Below, one piece after another: positions 9,197 through 17,880 of a DNA stretch of 64,000 bases. The DNA lies in NCBI RefSeq assembly GCF_900141875.1, contig NZ_FQZE01000010.1, positions 62,001 to 126,000 on the forward strand, written 5' to 3'. Every line of letters starts with the position of its first letter. Position 1 is the first letter of the stretch. The translations under genes and the position numbers were made by a program. The DNA comes from Tangfeifania diversioriginum. GTDB taxonomy: Bacteria > Bacteroidota > Bacteroidia > Bacteroidales > Prolixibacteraceae. The notes below the pieces were generated by a model. It worked only from the letters and a program-made list of their open reading frames with translations, was not told the DNA's origin and searched no databases.

Positions 9197-9201
9197 GGAG
9201 G
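9197..9201 (+). promoter_or_regulatory. Shine-Dalgarno GGAGG fixing the TPR gene start
   Basis: A perfect GGAGG lies 4 bases before the ATG at 9206. Such sites are rare in this genome, so it decides between this ATG and an in-frame TTG at 9173. Confidence 0.65.
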
Positions 9202-9205
9202 ATTG

Positions 9206-10621
9206 ATGAATCAGGAAGAACGAAATTTTATTAATGATGAAAACCTGGACGAAGCACTGAGCCGTTTTAAACGGTCATTGGTTTCAGGCAGAAAAAAATA
9301 CTTTGATGTTTCTGAATTTGAGGGAATTGTTGAGTATTTGCTCGATGAAGGTGATATTAACGCCTCCGAAATTGCAGCCCGGCAGGGAATTCAAATTCAC
9401 CCCGGCGCCGTACCGCTCCAGTTAAAGTATGCCCAGGTGTTGCTTAGCAAAGGGAAATATGAAAATGCCCTGAACTATTTGGACCTGGCCGAACAGCTGG
9501 AGGCTGCCAATCCTGATGTGCACCTTATGAAAGGCTCGGCATGGCTGATTCTGGGCGACGACCGCAATGCGGAAAAGTCATTCAGGCGCGCCCTGAAAGC
9601 AGGAGCAACCGAAGAGGACGATATTCTCTACCATATTGGAGCTGCCTATATTCAGGCCGGTGAAGTGGAAAAAGCAGTGAGCTATTTTGAACGTGCGCTG
9701 GATAAGAATCCGGCAAATGAACAGGCTTTGTACGACCTGGGCTTTTTCAGCGATCAGTTGGGCAATTTCGATAAAAGTATTGAATATTACAACCGCTACC
9801 TCGACAGCAATCCATTTAATTATTCTACCTGGTTTAACCTGGGAATTACCTACAACAAAGCAGGAAATTATAAAAAAGCCATTGAAGCGTATGAATTTTC
9901 ACTGGCACTGAACGATACTTTCAGCCAGGCACTGTTCAATATTGCCAATGCGCACGCCAATGCCAGTAATTTCAATGAAGCTATTGAGCGGTATAATGAA
10001 TTTTTGGAAATCGACCCGGATAACGATGATGCCTGGTGTTACATTGGCGAATGTTACCTCAACCTGGAAGATTATTTCCAGTCGGAATTTTTTTACCAGA
10101 AAGCCATTAAGCTGAACCCTGAGAACGATACGGCCTGGTTTGGTATTGGCCTTATTATGTGGGTGGAAAAAAAATACGGCGAAAGCATTGTTTTTATCAA
10201 TAAAGCGCTGAAGCTTGACAATGATAACTCTGAATACTGGCTCACCCTGGCCCGGGTTTACAACGATTACAACAAATTGGAAAAAGCCACCGATGCCTTG
10301 AAAACAGCTGCACGCCTCGAACCCGGAAACGCTGAAATCTGGCTCACCTGGGTGGATGTTCTCTTAAAATTCGGGGAGACCAAAAATGCACTGCGCATAC
10401 TCAAAACCGGATTGAAAAAGAACAGCGATGTGCTGCTGAAATACCGCCTGGTTAGCCTTCTGCTGGAGAACAAAGAAGAAGATCGGGCACTGGCTGTGCT
10501 CGATGACGCTATGGACCAGGAGTTTGTGCAGGTTAACTATCTGTTCGATATTTACCCCAAAGCCCTGAAAAATAAACGCCTGAAAAAACAGGTGGATAAC
10601 TACCGCAAAAAATATATGTAG
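9206..10621 (+). CDS. Tetratricopeptide repeat protein
   Basis: A 471-residue protein made almost entirely of TPR units. Repeats with the W-LG-Y-A-F-A-P pattern recur about every 34 residues, for example ALYDLGFFSDQLGNFDKSIEYYNRYL and TWFNLGITYNKAGNYKKAIEAYEFSL. No signal peptide or membrane segment is visible, so it is probably a cytoplasmic scaffold; partners are unknown. Such proteins are ubiquitous in Bacteroidota next to housekeeping genes. A GGAGG 4 bases upstream supports this start. Confidence 0.9.
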   Translation: MNQEERNFINDENLDEALSRFKRSLVSGRKKYFDVSEFEGIVEYLLDEGDINASEIAARQGIQIHPGAVPLQLKYAQVLLSKGKYENALNYLDLAEQLEAANPDVHLMKGSAWLILGDDRNAEKSFRRALKAGATEEDDILYHIGAAYIQAGEVEKAVSYFERALDKNPANEQALYDLGFFSDQLGNFDKSIEYYNRYLDSNPFNYSTWFNLGITYNKAGNYKKAIEAYEFSLALNDTFSQALFNIANAHANASNFNEAIERYNEFLEIDPDNDDAWCYIGECYLNLEDYFQSEFFYQKAIKLNPENDTAWFGIGLIMWVEKKYGESIVFINKALKLDNDNSEYWLTLARVYNDYNKLEKATDALKTAARLEPGNAEIWLTWVDVLLKFGETKNALRILKTGLKKNSDVLLKYRLVSLLLENKEEDRALAVLDDAMDQEFVQVNYLFDIYPKALKNKRLKKQVDNYRKKYM

Positions 10622-10644
10622 ATTTCATTGTTGCCGGTTTTCTT

Positions 10645-10666
10645 CTGCACCATTATTTTGGTGCAG
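10645..10666 (+). terminator. Hairpin downstream of the TPR gene
   Basis: A perfect 8-bp stem (CTGCACCA/TGGTGCAG) with a 6-base loop lies 24 bases after the TPR stop. There is only a short T-rich tail, so termination is plausible but not certain. Confidence 0.4.
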
Positions 10667-10826
10667 TTCTCAAGCAATGATTGATTTTATAATTAAGCCC
10701 CTGATTTAACGATTACTTTTTCTCTGCCGGACGCTGAAAGGTCACTTGGGCTCAGTTTAACTTTTTGTGGAGCGAACTATTTTAGATTCTAAATTCATTA
10801 TGTTGTTTTTGCCTTATCAGGCGGAT

Positions 10827-11225
10827 TTTACTTTTTGGCTTGACCCAAAAAGTAAACCCACGTAGTGATGCCTATGGCAAAAAAAGTCAAGGCTGTGCCC
10901 GCTTCACTCAAAAATCTACGCATTGTCTGCTAAAATTTCTAAACTCGTCGTGCCTCCTCAAACAGCCGAAATTTTTTAACGCATTCAATACTTGATTTTT
11001 GGCTCACCGGCCGAGGCCAGGTGTAGGTACTACGGACGATTCATCCCTGCGGACGGCCTTTTTTTAACCAAGCCTGGAATCAAAATAAAATATTAGTGAG
11101 AGCGGGAAGTTCCGAGGAATCGAGGAAATCACCCGTCCGAACTTATATTTTATAAAGATGGAAGGTGAAGGTTAAAAAGAGCCTTGAATTTTCTGCTTCG
11201 TCTTTTTTTCAAGAAAAAGATGAAG
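10827..11225. repeat. Hairpin-bounded non-coding repeat
   Basis: About 400 bases without a convincing reading frame. One end is a perfect 12-bp inverted repeat (TTTACTTTTTGG at 10827-10838, CCAAAAAGTAAA at 10845-10856). The other end is a second hairpin (11196-11225, 11 of 12 pairs). From memory, strings of this type (CCCAAAAAGTAA, AAGGCTGTGCCCGCTTCACT) recur between genes in many Bacteroidota genomes, so this is probably one copy of a dispersed family; copy number cannot be judged from one window. The rest of the gap, 10667-10826 and 11226-11675, shows no gene and no recognisable site. Confidence 0.5.
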
Positions 11226-11675
11226 GCCTCCGGCAGGAAAAAATATCAATTAAAATGGAAAGCATTTTAATGATGGGAAAACTTGAATCTCTTATTTGAA
11301 AATCAACTCTACTTCTCCACAATTTCTTAAAGTGATCCGTCACTTGTCCGGAACCTAACAACGTCTTTGTCGGCGTTTAGACGGTTAATTATAAAAATGA
11401 GAAAATGAACCCCAAAATAGTTTTTGTAACTTACAATTGCGCATTTTATGTTTTTCAGCAATTTTCTGGCATTTCTGTTTCTGATTTCATAACTTGCTTA
11501 CCGTTAAATTTTTAATCTTTAATCAAAACAGTGAAAATGCTTCAGACACATCGTTTATTTGCTGCAAATGCAACCCATGCCCCCGGAAAACCAAACAGGT
11601 CAACTTCTAAAAATAATCCTGCAAAAATTCACGTCCCCAACCCGGGACACATTATTAACTTAAATATTTATTGTT

Positions 11676-12317
11676 ATGAACAAAACTCAGACGAATCACA
11701 TGCGTATGTTTCTCAATACGCAGGAAGTCCTCGACGAAAACACCACCTTGTGGAGCAGCATTCCCGTGTTGCTGAATGTAAAAAACAATTTTGATGAGCT
11801 GATACAGCGCATTGAGGAGACCAACGAGAAAACAGTGCTCAGGAGTGAGGCGGTAACCGCCAGTAAGGCCAGTGTGCTGAAGGCGCTGGCCAAAAAGTGC
11901 ACTACGCTGGCAGGCACCCTGCAGGCCTATGCCGCCATTACCGGAAACGCGAAGCTGGCCGGAGAGGTAAAGCTTGTGGAGTCGGATTTTGACCGGGCGC
12001 GCGAAACCGATGTGGAAGCACTGGTGACGCCGGTTATCAAAAATGCCCGCAAAGCGCTGGAGAACCTGGCCGATTACGGGGTAACTGAAGCGATGATTAC
12101 CGAAACGGAAACCTCACTCGACGACTTTAAGGCGCTGATTGGACAGCCGCGTACCATTCGCAACCAGGCTTTTGCCGCCATGAGCCTGTTGGAAGAACTG
12201 TTTGACGCAACCAACGACCTGCTCAACAACCGGCTCGACCCGCTGATGATTCGCTTTAAATATTCTGACACCGAATTTTACAGCGCATACGAACGGGCCC
12301 GGACAATTGTGGACTGA
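11676..12317 (+). CDS. Conserved hypothetical helical protein
   Basis: A 213-residue protein with no signal peptide or membrane segment and an almost all-helical pattern (ENTTLWSSIPVLLNVKNNFDEL, then ASVLKALAKKCTTLAGTLQAYA). I do not recognise a named domain. It has the look of a conserved Bacteroidota hypothetical protein. G+C and codon use resemble the core genome, unlike the A+T-rich genes that follow. The stop codon TGA at 12315-12317 overlaps an ATG at 12317-12319 (TGATG), which would couple translation to the heptad-repeat frame behind it. A 144-base frame starting at 11531 in another register is considered spurious. Confidence 0.65.
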   Translation: MNKTQTNHMRMFLNTQEVLDENTTLWSSIPVLLNVKNNFDELIQRIEETNEKTVLRSEAVTASKASVLKALAKKCTTLAGTLQAYAAITGNAKLAGEVKLVESDFDRARETDVEALVTPVIKNARKALENLADYGVTEAMITETETSLDDFKALIGQPRTIRNQAFAAMSLLEELFDATNDLLNNRLDPLMIRFKYSDTEFYSAYERARTIVD

Positions 12318-12451
12318 TGCGGTGTGGAACAGACGACTATAATTTCAAAGATGCCGGAAAGTTGTTCGAACTATCCGCCAACCCATTCAAAGGTGGTGCA
12401 AAGGAGTTCGGACAACCCGGCGCTTTATTCAGAGAAGGACACGATGAATAA
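12317..12451 (+). CDS. Small heptad-repeat protein coupled to the preceding gene
   Basis: The ATG overlaps the previous stop (TGATG). The frame gives 44 residues in which Phe recurs at exactly positions 10, 17, 24, 31 and 38, then stops at TAA 12449-12451. Beyond the stop the same frame continues open to TAA 12713-12715 with Phe again in the same heptad phase (66, 73, 80, 87, 94 counted from the ATG) and a protein-like end (KLHATYELHPVVKKG). This looks like one gene of about 132 codons broken by a nonsense codon, or two short ones. Another frame (12324-12695) is open throughout, so the true frame is not proven. Confidence 0.35.
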   Translation: MRCGTDDYNFKDAGKLFELSANPFKGGAKEFGQPGALFREGHDE

Positions 12452-12613
12452 ATTGAACACGGCAACCGATGCATTGACAGTCGCAAGCGACGCATTGACA
12501 GTCAGGAAGCGTTCACAGAACTCCGCGAAGCGTTCAGAGCACTCCGCGAAGCGTTCAGAGGACTCCGCGGGTTGTTCAGGAAACATCGAAGGTTATTCAA
12601 AGAACACCCGTTC
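12344..12613 (+). repeat. 21-bp heptad-coding degenerate tandem repeat
   Basis: Degenerate 21-base units run through this stretch. The clearest are CGATGCATTGACAGTC/CGACGCATTGACAGTC near 12467-12504 and three successive GCGTTCA.A..ACTCCGCG units at about 12509-12571. Unit length equals seven codons, so one reading frame keeps Phe-Arg or Phe-Lys at a fixed heptad position over the whole array. The units are too diverged for recent slippage alone, which argues for selection on the encoded heptad. Confidence 0.6.
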
Positions 12614-12878
12614 AGTAAGTTACATGCCACCTATGAGCTGCATCCCGTTGTTAAAAAAGGTTCCGGAACACCTCAACAGCCTGCACCCTTTGTAACCAAA
12701 GATTGCTATTTTTAAAAACTGAAAATTAAAATTGATGAATACGTTTGGGGATTACACCGAAAAAATTCAGATAAACCAAAACCCGAACCTGGCAAACAAA
12801 CAGTGTTCAGTGGTTTCGGAAAATGTGAACTGACAAACAAGTTACCGCAAATTTTAAAAAAATAACATTTATTGAATT

Positions 12879-13520
12879 ATGAAGAACAGGTTAACCATTA
12901 TTATTGGATTCATTATATTTTCTCTAATGAATTTGAATGCCCAAAATATAAATTTGGGGATAAAGACTGGAGCAGGTATCGCCAAAACTAATTTTACAAA
13001 TATTCCTGACATAGATAGTAATTCAGATATTTTCTCTTCAAATTTCTCATATAGTATTAATGGAACCCTAAATTATAGAATAAATCAACTATTTGGGTTT
13101 TCGGTTGAACCTGGGATTATAAAACAGGGTTGGATTTCTAACAAAGAAAATAATAACGAGAATAAAATTAATCTCTACTATTTTCAGTTATCAAGTTTTT
13201 TAGACTTTTATTTGTCAGACAAACTATTCTTTTCAATTGGACCTGAAGTTGACTATTTGGTAAATGCAAAAAACAAAACAACATCGAATTCTGAAGAGAT
13301 TACAGATTTATTTAGAAAATTTGGACTTTCAGGAATGACTGGAATAACTTATAACATCTTCGATATATATGATATTGGTTTTAAATTTAGCCATGGTCTG
13401 ACAAAAATATCCGATGAGTTACTATGGGTTGCAGATGATGATATAAATACAATAAAATTAAGAGGTTATAATCAAAGTTTCCAGTTCTTTATTAAATTTC
13501 GAATTAAAAACTTGCGGTAA
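12879..13520 (+). CDS. Outer-membrane beta-barrel protein (PorT-like)
   Basis: A 213-residue protein with a cleavable signal peptide (MKNRLTIIIGFIIFSLMNLNAQ) followed by alternating polar/hydrophobic strands: NLGIKTGAGIAKTNF, NYRINQLFGFSVEPGI, DIGFKFSHGL and a closing strand SFQFFIKFRI. This is the pattern of eight-strand outer-membrane barrel proteins of the PorT type. It would sit in the outer membrane; ligand or partner is unknown. The gene is distinctly A+T-rich compared with 11.7-12.3 kb and starts the low-GC block that continues to about 15.8 kb. Confidence 0.78.
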   Translation: MKNRLTIIIGFIIFSLMNLNAQNINLGIKTGAGIAKTNFTNIPDIDSNSDIFSSNFSYSINGTLNYRINQLFGFSVEPGIIKQGWISNKENNNENKINLYYFQLSSFLDFYLSDKLFFSIGPEVDYLVNAKNKTTSNSEEITDLFRKFGLSGMTGITYNIFDIYDIGFKFSHGLTKISDELLWVADDDINTIKLRGYNQSFQFFIKFRIKNLR

Positions 13521-13714
13521 CATTGTACAAATTTTACTCCGCTCGCGCCGATTTGTAATCGGTGTGCAATTTGGTAAAATTGAAACCTCGTTTCTATAAA
13601 TTATGGTACAAATGGTAAATTTGCGCCAGCGAGGGAATTTGGAAAATTGGAATAGAGAAACACATTGATTGTAATTTAAAAACAAACTGACATTAAACTT
13701 ATAAATTAAAATAT

Positions 13715-15010
13715 ATGGTAACAAATTATAAAACACATGAGGTCTATGGCGTTTCAAATGAAATGATTGCAACATATATTGAGAGATCCGATGTTGATGA
13801 CTTATTTATTAAAGGACTTGAAAAGAATAAACATTTAGTAATTTATGGAGCTTCGAAACAAGGAAAGACAGCTTTGACCCAAAAGCATCTTGAAGAAAAA
13901 GACTATATAAGGGTTAATTGCTCACCGGCGTCAACAATTCAAGATTTATACAATTCTATTGTACGTCAATTGAATATTGAGATTGTAGAATCACGAGAAG
14001 TCTCTCAAGAAGTAGGGGGTGAAATTAAAGCAGGAGTGAAAGCAAAGATTAAAATCCCATTTTTTGGTTCGGGAGAAGCGAATCTTGAAGGAAAAGAAAC
14101 TTTTAATGAAGGCGATAAGACCTCATATAAAATTGTTGATTACAATCTTTTTTTGGCCCAAGATTTATCTGAACTACTTAGGGCAATTAATTTCGATAAA
14201 AAGATTATAGTTGAAAATTTCCATTATTTAACAGAAGAAAACCAAAAGCTACTTTCAATTGATTTGAGAATTTTTGATGATTATAAAATTCAATTTATTG
14301 TTTTAGGCATATGGAGAGAAAAGAATAGACTTATTCAATTTAATGGCGATTTAGTAGATAGGTTAATTGAAATACCCGTAGAACCTTGGGAAAGAGAACA
14401 CTTAAAGGCTATAATTGATGAAGGATTTCCGTTGTTAAATGTAAGTTTTGAAAATGTTTTAGAGGAGCTTATAGAGACTTGTTTTGACAGTGTTGGAGTT
14501 TTTCAAGAGCTATGTAAAGAGTCTTGCTATGCAGCAGGTGTTAGAGAAACATCTGAGGATACTATTTATATCACTGCTGATAATATTAGTACTGCTATTG
14601 AAAAAAAACTTAGCGATTATTCAAGTCGGCATATTAGATGTTTAGAAGCATTTGTTGAACAAAAAGCGAAAAGTTCAGACGAAATTCCACTATACATTCC
14701 GTACTATTTTGTAAAAACACTACTCAATGAGGATTTTGATGATATAACTAGTGGCTTAAAACGGAGAGTAATTCAAGAGAAAATAAGAACGATTCATCAC
14801 AGACCTGATGATGTCCGACCATCTGATATGGGGTATTTTTTACAAACACTTGTAGCAAATCAGATTAAGAAATCTATTTCACCACCAATATTTGATTATG
14901 ATATAGGAACTTCTTCTGTAAAAATCATTGATTCAACTTTTTACTTTTTCTTAAAAAACTGTAATAAAGAGGAAATCCTAGAGTATATTCCTGTACCTGT
15001 TGGATTATAA
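13715..15010 (+). CDS. P-loop ATPase of unknown function
   Basis: A 431-residue protein with a Walker A motif (GASKQGKT, residues 45-52) preceded by a short helical N-terminus (YIERSDVDDLFIKGL), and a Walker B-like strand IIVENFHYL (164-172) with Glu167. The arrangement resembles AAA/STAND-type NTPases that gate a response. Between the two motifs is an unusual Gly/Lys-rich insert (GGEIKAGVKAKIKIPFFGSGEANLEGKE, in two parts around residue 115). The C-terminal 200 residues have no recognised effector domain. A+T-rich, upstream of a winged-helix/TM gene and a type I R-M operon, so a defence role is plausible but unproven. Confidence 0.72.
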   Translation: MVTNYKTHEVYGVSNEMIATYIERSDVDDLFIKGLEKNKHLVIYGASKQGKTALTQKHLEEKDYIRVNCSPASTIQDLYNSIVRQLNIEIVESREVSQEVGGEIKAGVKAKIKIPFFGSGEANLEGKETFNEGDKTSYKIVDYNLFLAQDLSELLRAINFDKKIIVENFHYLTEENQKLLSIDLRIFDDYKIQFIVLGIWREKNRLIQFNGDLVDRLIEIPVEPWEREHLKAIIDEGFPLLNVSFENVLEELIETCFDSVGVFQELCKESCYAAGVRETSEDTIYITADNISTAIEKKLSDYSSRHIRCLEAFVEQKAKSSDEIPLYIPYYFVKTLLNEDFDDITSGLKRRVIQEKIRTIHHRPDDVRPSDMGYFLQTLVANQIKKSISPPIFDYDIGTSSVKIIDSTFYFFLKNCNKEEILEYIPVPVGL

Positions 15011-15174
15011 AAGTTACAGCCAATAATTTGTATGAGTAATTGCATGCAAAATGCTAAATATCAAGGTTTTTTAGTCCGCTTAAATTGCATTGCTGTTTAA
15101 CAGAAAAGGACTAGGTAACCTGTCAGTAATCATACAATTTATCACTGTCACACATTTTGAAAAACTCAACAAAA

Positions 15175-15645
15175 ATGGATGAAGAATTATTAGAAGAGCT
15201 AAACAAAATAATAATTGAATGTTTTAATCACCCTCCAATAGCCTTGTATAAAGGAATTAATCCTAATACAAGAAAAGCAGTTAATACAGCAATGTCACTA
15301 AATTTAATTTATGAATCTAGACCACATCAATATAAACTGAATGATAACGGAATGAGAGTTATTCAGCTTGGTTCAATTGAAAAATATCTTTCGGAATTAG
15401 AATCTAAATATGAAAATAAATCAACTCATATCACAAATCATGGAAACTTCGTCATGGGTGATAATTCAGGTAATTTAAGGCAATCATCTGACTCTTTTGA
15501 AAATAATACAACAACTATTAATCCTTCGACTCCAAAAGCAACTCGAAAAAATCCAATAATTTCCATTTTGTCGAAATTTTGGTGGTTACTAATAATCCCC
15601 GTTATTGCCGGGGTAATTTTGATTTTAATTCAAAAATATCTATGA
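15175..15645 (+). CDS. Winged-helix-like protein with C-terminal transmembrane segment
   Basis: A 156-residue protein in three parts. Residues 1-75 look like a winged helix (NTRKAVNTAMSLNLIYES, then the wing YKLNDNGMRVI). Residues about 80-125 are a polar Asn/Ser/Thr/Gly stretch containing VMGDNSGNLRQSS, a low-complexity motif that I recall from membrane-anchored proteins of unknown role. The end is one strong transmembrane helix (WWLLIIPVIAGVILILI). A TTG at 15157 could add six residues; the ATG is preferred. It follows the ATPase gene after about 160 bases on the same strand and is equally A+T-rich. Function is not known. Confidence 0.62.
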   Translation: MDEELLEELNKIIIECFNHPPIALYKGINPNTRKAVNTAMSLNLIYESRPHQYKLNDNGMRVIQLGSIEKYLSELESKYENKSTHITNHGNFVMGDNSGNLRQSSDSFENNTTTINPSTPKATRKNPIISILSKFWWLLIIPVIAGVILILIQKYL

Positions 15646-15740
15646 GTGAATAAATAAAATGCATGTGGATATGCAAATAGGCACATTGAGTTTTTTGCCA
15701 GTTTTTAAAGCTAATATAAAAAACCAAAAGCACTGTTTTT

Positions 15741-15774
15741 TTTTGCCAGTGCGCCACCCGATATTGATATATTT
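15741..15774 (+). promoter_or_regulatory. Candidate Bacteroidetes promoter for the R-M operon
   Basis: TTTG at 15741-15744 and TATATTTG (matching TAnnTTTG) at 15767-15774, separated by 22 bases, lie 41 bases before the hsdM start. Position and sequence fit the Bacteroidetes sigma-ABfr consensus; the spacing is slightly long. Confidence 0.5.
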
Positions 15775-15815
15775 GCGGTAACATGAAAAATGAATTTTAA
15801 AACACAGAATAAATA

Positions 15816-17405
15816 ATGTTTGAACAGACTTTTAAAAATATTGACGATGTTTTATGGAAGGATGCCGGATGCGGAAGTGAACTGGACTATGTGGAGCAGA
15901 CTTCCTGGGTGTTGTTTCTGAAATATTTGGACGACCTGGAGCGTGACCGGGCGACTTCTGCCGAACTCATCGGAAAAACATATACGCCCATTATCGACAA
16001 GGAATACCAATGGAGCGTTTGGGCGGCTCCAAAACTACCTAATGGCAAAATTGACCACAATGCCCTGACAGGTGACGACCTCCTGGATTTTGTAAACGGC
16101 AAGCTTTTTCCCTACCTCAAAAAATTTAAACTGTCGGCCACAAATGCCAATACCGTTGAATACAAGATTGGAGAGATTTTCAGCGAACTGAAAAACCGGC
16201 TGCAAAGCGGATACAACCTTCGCGAAGTAATCAACCTGATTGATGAATTGCGTTTTCGTACGCATGCAGAGAAGCACGAAATGAGCCACCTGTATGAAGA
16301 CAAAATCAAAAATATGGGCAATGCAGGGCGAAACGGGGGTGAATACTACACACCCCGACCGCTCATTACTACCATTGTAAAAGTGGTTGCCCCGGCAATT
16401 GGCGACAAAATATACGACGGAGCTTGCGGAAGTGCAGGTTTCCTGTGCGAAGCGTTTGATTACCTCAAAAACTCCAAATCAGTAGCTGCCAACGGCAGTG
16501 GCCCGCTTATCCCTAATAATGGCAGCGGGTTAAGCACAAAAGAATGGGAAACCCTGCAAAAACGAACTTTCTACGGCAAGGAGAAAAAATCACTGGCCTA
16601 CATCATTGGCATTATGAATATGATTTTGCACGGTGTGGAAGCGCCCAACATCATCCACACCAACACGCTTGCCGAAAACCTGGCCGACATTCAGGAAAAA
16701 GACCGCTACAATGTGGTGCTGGCCAATCCGCCTTTTGGTGGGAAGGAACGTGCCGAAATAAAACAAAACTTCCCGATTCAAACCAGCGAAACCGCTTCGC
16801 TCTTTTTGCAGCACTTCATCAAAATTCTGAAAGCAGGCGGCAAAGCTGGGGTGGTCATTAAAAACACCTTTTTGAGCAATACCGACAATGCGAGCATTGC
16901 CTTGCGTAAAGAACTGTTGCATAACTGCAACCTGCACACCATATTGGATTTGCCGGGCGGCACCTTTATCGGGGCAGGTGTAAAAACGGTAGTGCTGTTT
17001 TTCGAGAAAGGCAAACCCACGCAAAAGGTTTGGTACTACCAACTAAACCCGGGCCGCAATCTGGGCAAAACCAATCCGCTCAACGAAAAAGATTTGGCGG
17101 AGTTTGTTAAATTATTTGAGAAAAGAAGAAATGCAGCCGAAGGACCAGTTACTGAAAACAGCTGGAACGTTGACGGGCGAAAGGTGGCTGAACTTGTCGA
17201 TGCCGATTTGAGCGTAAAAAACCCCAATACACCGGAAGCTGCCCCGCTTCGCCAGCCGCAGGAAATTTTGGAAGAGATGCGGGAATTAGACAAAGAGGCG
17301 GAAAATGTCCGAACCGTGATTGAAAAAGTCTTGAACCTTGATTTTAAAGATTCGCAGATTACCACGATTAAAGAAAAGTCAGGAAATCAAATTAATCAGG
17401 AATAA
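15816..17405 (+). CDS. hsdM: Type I restriction-modification DNA methylase subunit M
   Basis: A 529-residue N6-adenine methyltransferase subunit. The N-terminal HsdM helical domain runs to about residue 150, followed by GEYYTPRPLI, the SAM-binding motif DGACGSAGFL (201-210) and the catalytic NPPFGG (304-309). It methylates the target with HsdS and forms the M2S core of the enzyme. The last 27 or so codons are not native-looking: they fall inside palindromic element A (17328-17419), whose right arm supplies the stop codon at 17403-17405. First gene of the operon hsdM, GxxExxY, hsdS, four-helix bundle, hsdR. Confidence 0.95.
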   Translation: MFEQTFKNIDDVLWKDAGCGSELDYVEQTSWVLFLKYLDDLERDRATSAELIGKTYTPIIDKEYQWSVWAAPKLPNGKIDHNALTGDDLLDFVNGKLFPYLKKFKLSATNANTVEYKIGEIFSELKNRLQSGYNLREVINLIDELRFRTHAEKHEMSHLYEDKIKNMGNAGRNGGEYYTPRPLITTIVKVVAPAIGDKIYDGACGSAGFLCEAFDYLKNSKSVAANGSGPLIPNNGSGLSTKEWETLQKRTFYGKEKKSLAYIIGIMNMILHGVEAPNIIHTNTLAENLADIQEKDRYNVVLANPPFGGKERAEIKQNFPIQTSETASLFLQHFIKILKAGGKAGVVIKNTFLSNTDNASIALRKELLHNCNLHTILDLPGGTFIGAGVKTVVLFFEKGKPTQKVWYYQLNPGRNLGKTNPLNEKDLAEFVKLFEKRRNAAEGPVTENSWNVDGRKVAELVDADLSVKNPNTPEAAPLRQPQEILEEMRELDKEAENVRTVIEKVLNLDFKDSQITTIKEKSGNQINQE

Positions 17406-17419
17406 TCAAGGTTCAAGAC
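17328..17419. repeat. Palindromic GATT-unit element A (3' end of hsdM)
   Basis: An inverted repeat with 16-bp perfect outer arms (17328-17343 against 17404-17419, GTCTTGAACCTTGATT and its complement). Inside the left arm, GATT recurs every 8-9 bases; the right arm has AATC at similar spacing. The element encodes the end of HsdM and stops one base before the GxxExxY start codon. Confidence 0.82.
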
Positions 17420-17420
17420 A

Positions 17421-17792
17421 ATGAAAGAACAAGAATTAACACATAAAATCATAGGAGCAGCAATGGAGGTTCATAAACATTTGGGCAATGGCTTTCAGGA
17501 AGTAGTGTATCAAAGGGCGTTAGCCATTGAGATGCAATTACAGAATATTGATTTTGTAAGAGAACAAGAAATGCCTTTGGTGTATAAAGGACATGATGTA
17601 GGCACAAGACGGGTTGACTTTTTTGTGGAAGATAAAATTATGGTAGAAATAAAAGCCATCATTAATTTAGAAGATGTGCATTTAGCTCAAGCAATGAATT
17701 ATGTGGAAGCTTATAATTTAGATATTGGCTTGCTGATAAATTTTGGCGCCAAGAGTTTGCAATTTAAGCGGGTTCATAATAAAAAGTCTTGA
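17421..17792 (+). CDS. GxxExxY protein (PD-(D/E)XK-like)
   Basis: A 123-residue protein with the family signature GNGFQEVVY (residues 21-29) and a nuclease-like core: VDFFVEDKIMVEIKAI supplies the D...E-x-K pattern of PD-(D/E)XK enzymes. The family is widespread in Bacteroidota, often inside R-M or polysaccharide operons, and its role is unknown. The gene fits exactly between two palindromic elements: its ATG is two bases after element A ends and its stop lies in the first bases of element B. It is more A+T-rich than hsdM. This suggests a passenger cassette rather than an original R-M subunit. Confidence 0.9.
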   Translation: MKEQELTHKIIGAAMEVHKHLGNGFQEVVYQRALAIEMQLQNIDFVREQEMPLVYKGHDVGTRRVDFFVEDKIMVEIKAIINLEDVHLAQAMNYVEAYNLDIGLLINFGAKSLQFKRVHNKKS

Positions 17793-17880
17793 ACAATGAT
17801 TAAAGGATTAATAGATTAACATGATTACAAAAGAAAAAAAATCAGGCAATCAAGCCAATCCCACAAATCAAGGTTCAGAC
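17786..17880. repeat. Palindromic GATT-unit element B (before hsdS)
   Basis: An imperfect inverted repeat. The left arm starts GTCTTGAAC (17786) and has four GATT units 8-9 bases apart; the right arm has AATC units and ends GGTTCAGAC (17880). It contains the GxxExxY stop codon and the first twenty codons of hsdS as read from 17821. Same family as elements A and C. Confidence 0.8.

Noticed and set aside
11531-11794. 87-codon frame upstream of the 11676 gene
   Set aside because: Overlaps the better-supported 213-residue gene out of frame and has no protein-like pattern.
12467-12571. Possible CRISPR-like array
   Set aside because: The 21-bp units are contiguous and degenerate with no spacers between constant repeats, and no cas gene is present.
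12324-12695. 123-codon open frame over the heptad repeat
   Set aside because: Open only because the 21-bp units lack stops in this register. It gives a Ser/Lys/Arg-rich low-complexity product, and its start is 7 bases past the TGATG coupling. Kept as an alternative in the feature text, not as a separate gene.
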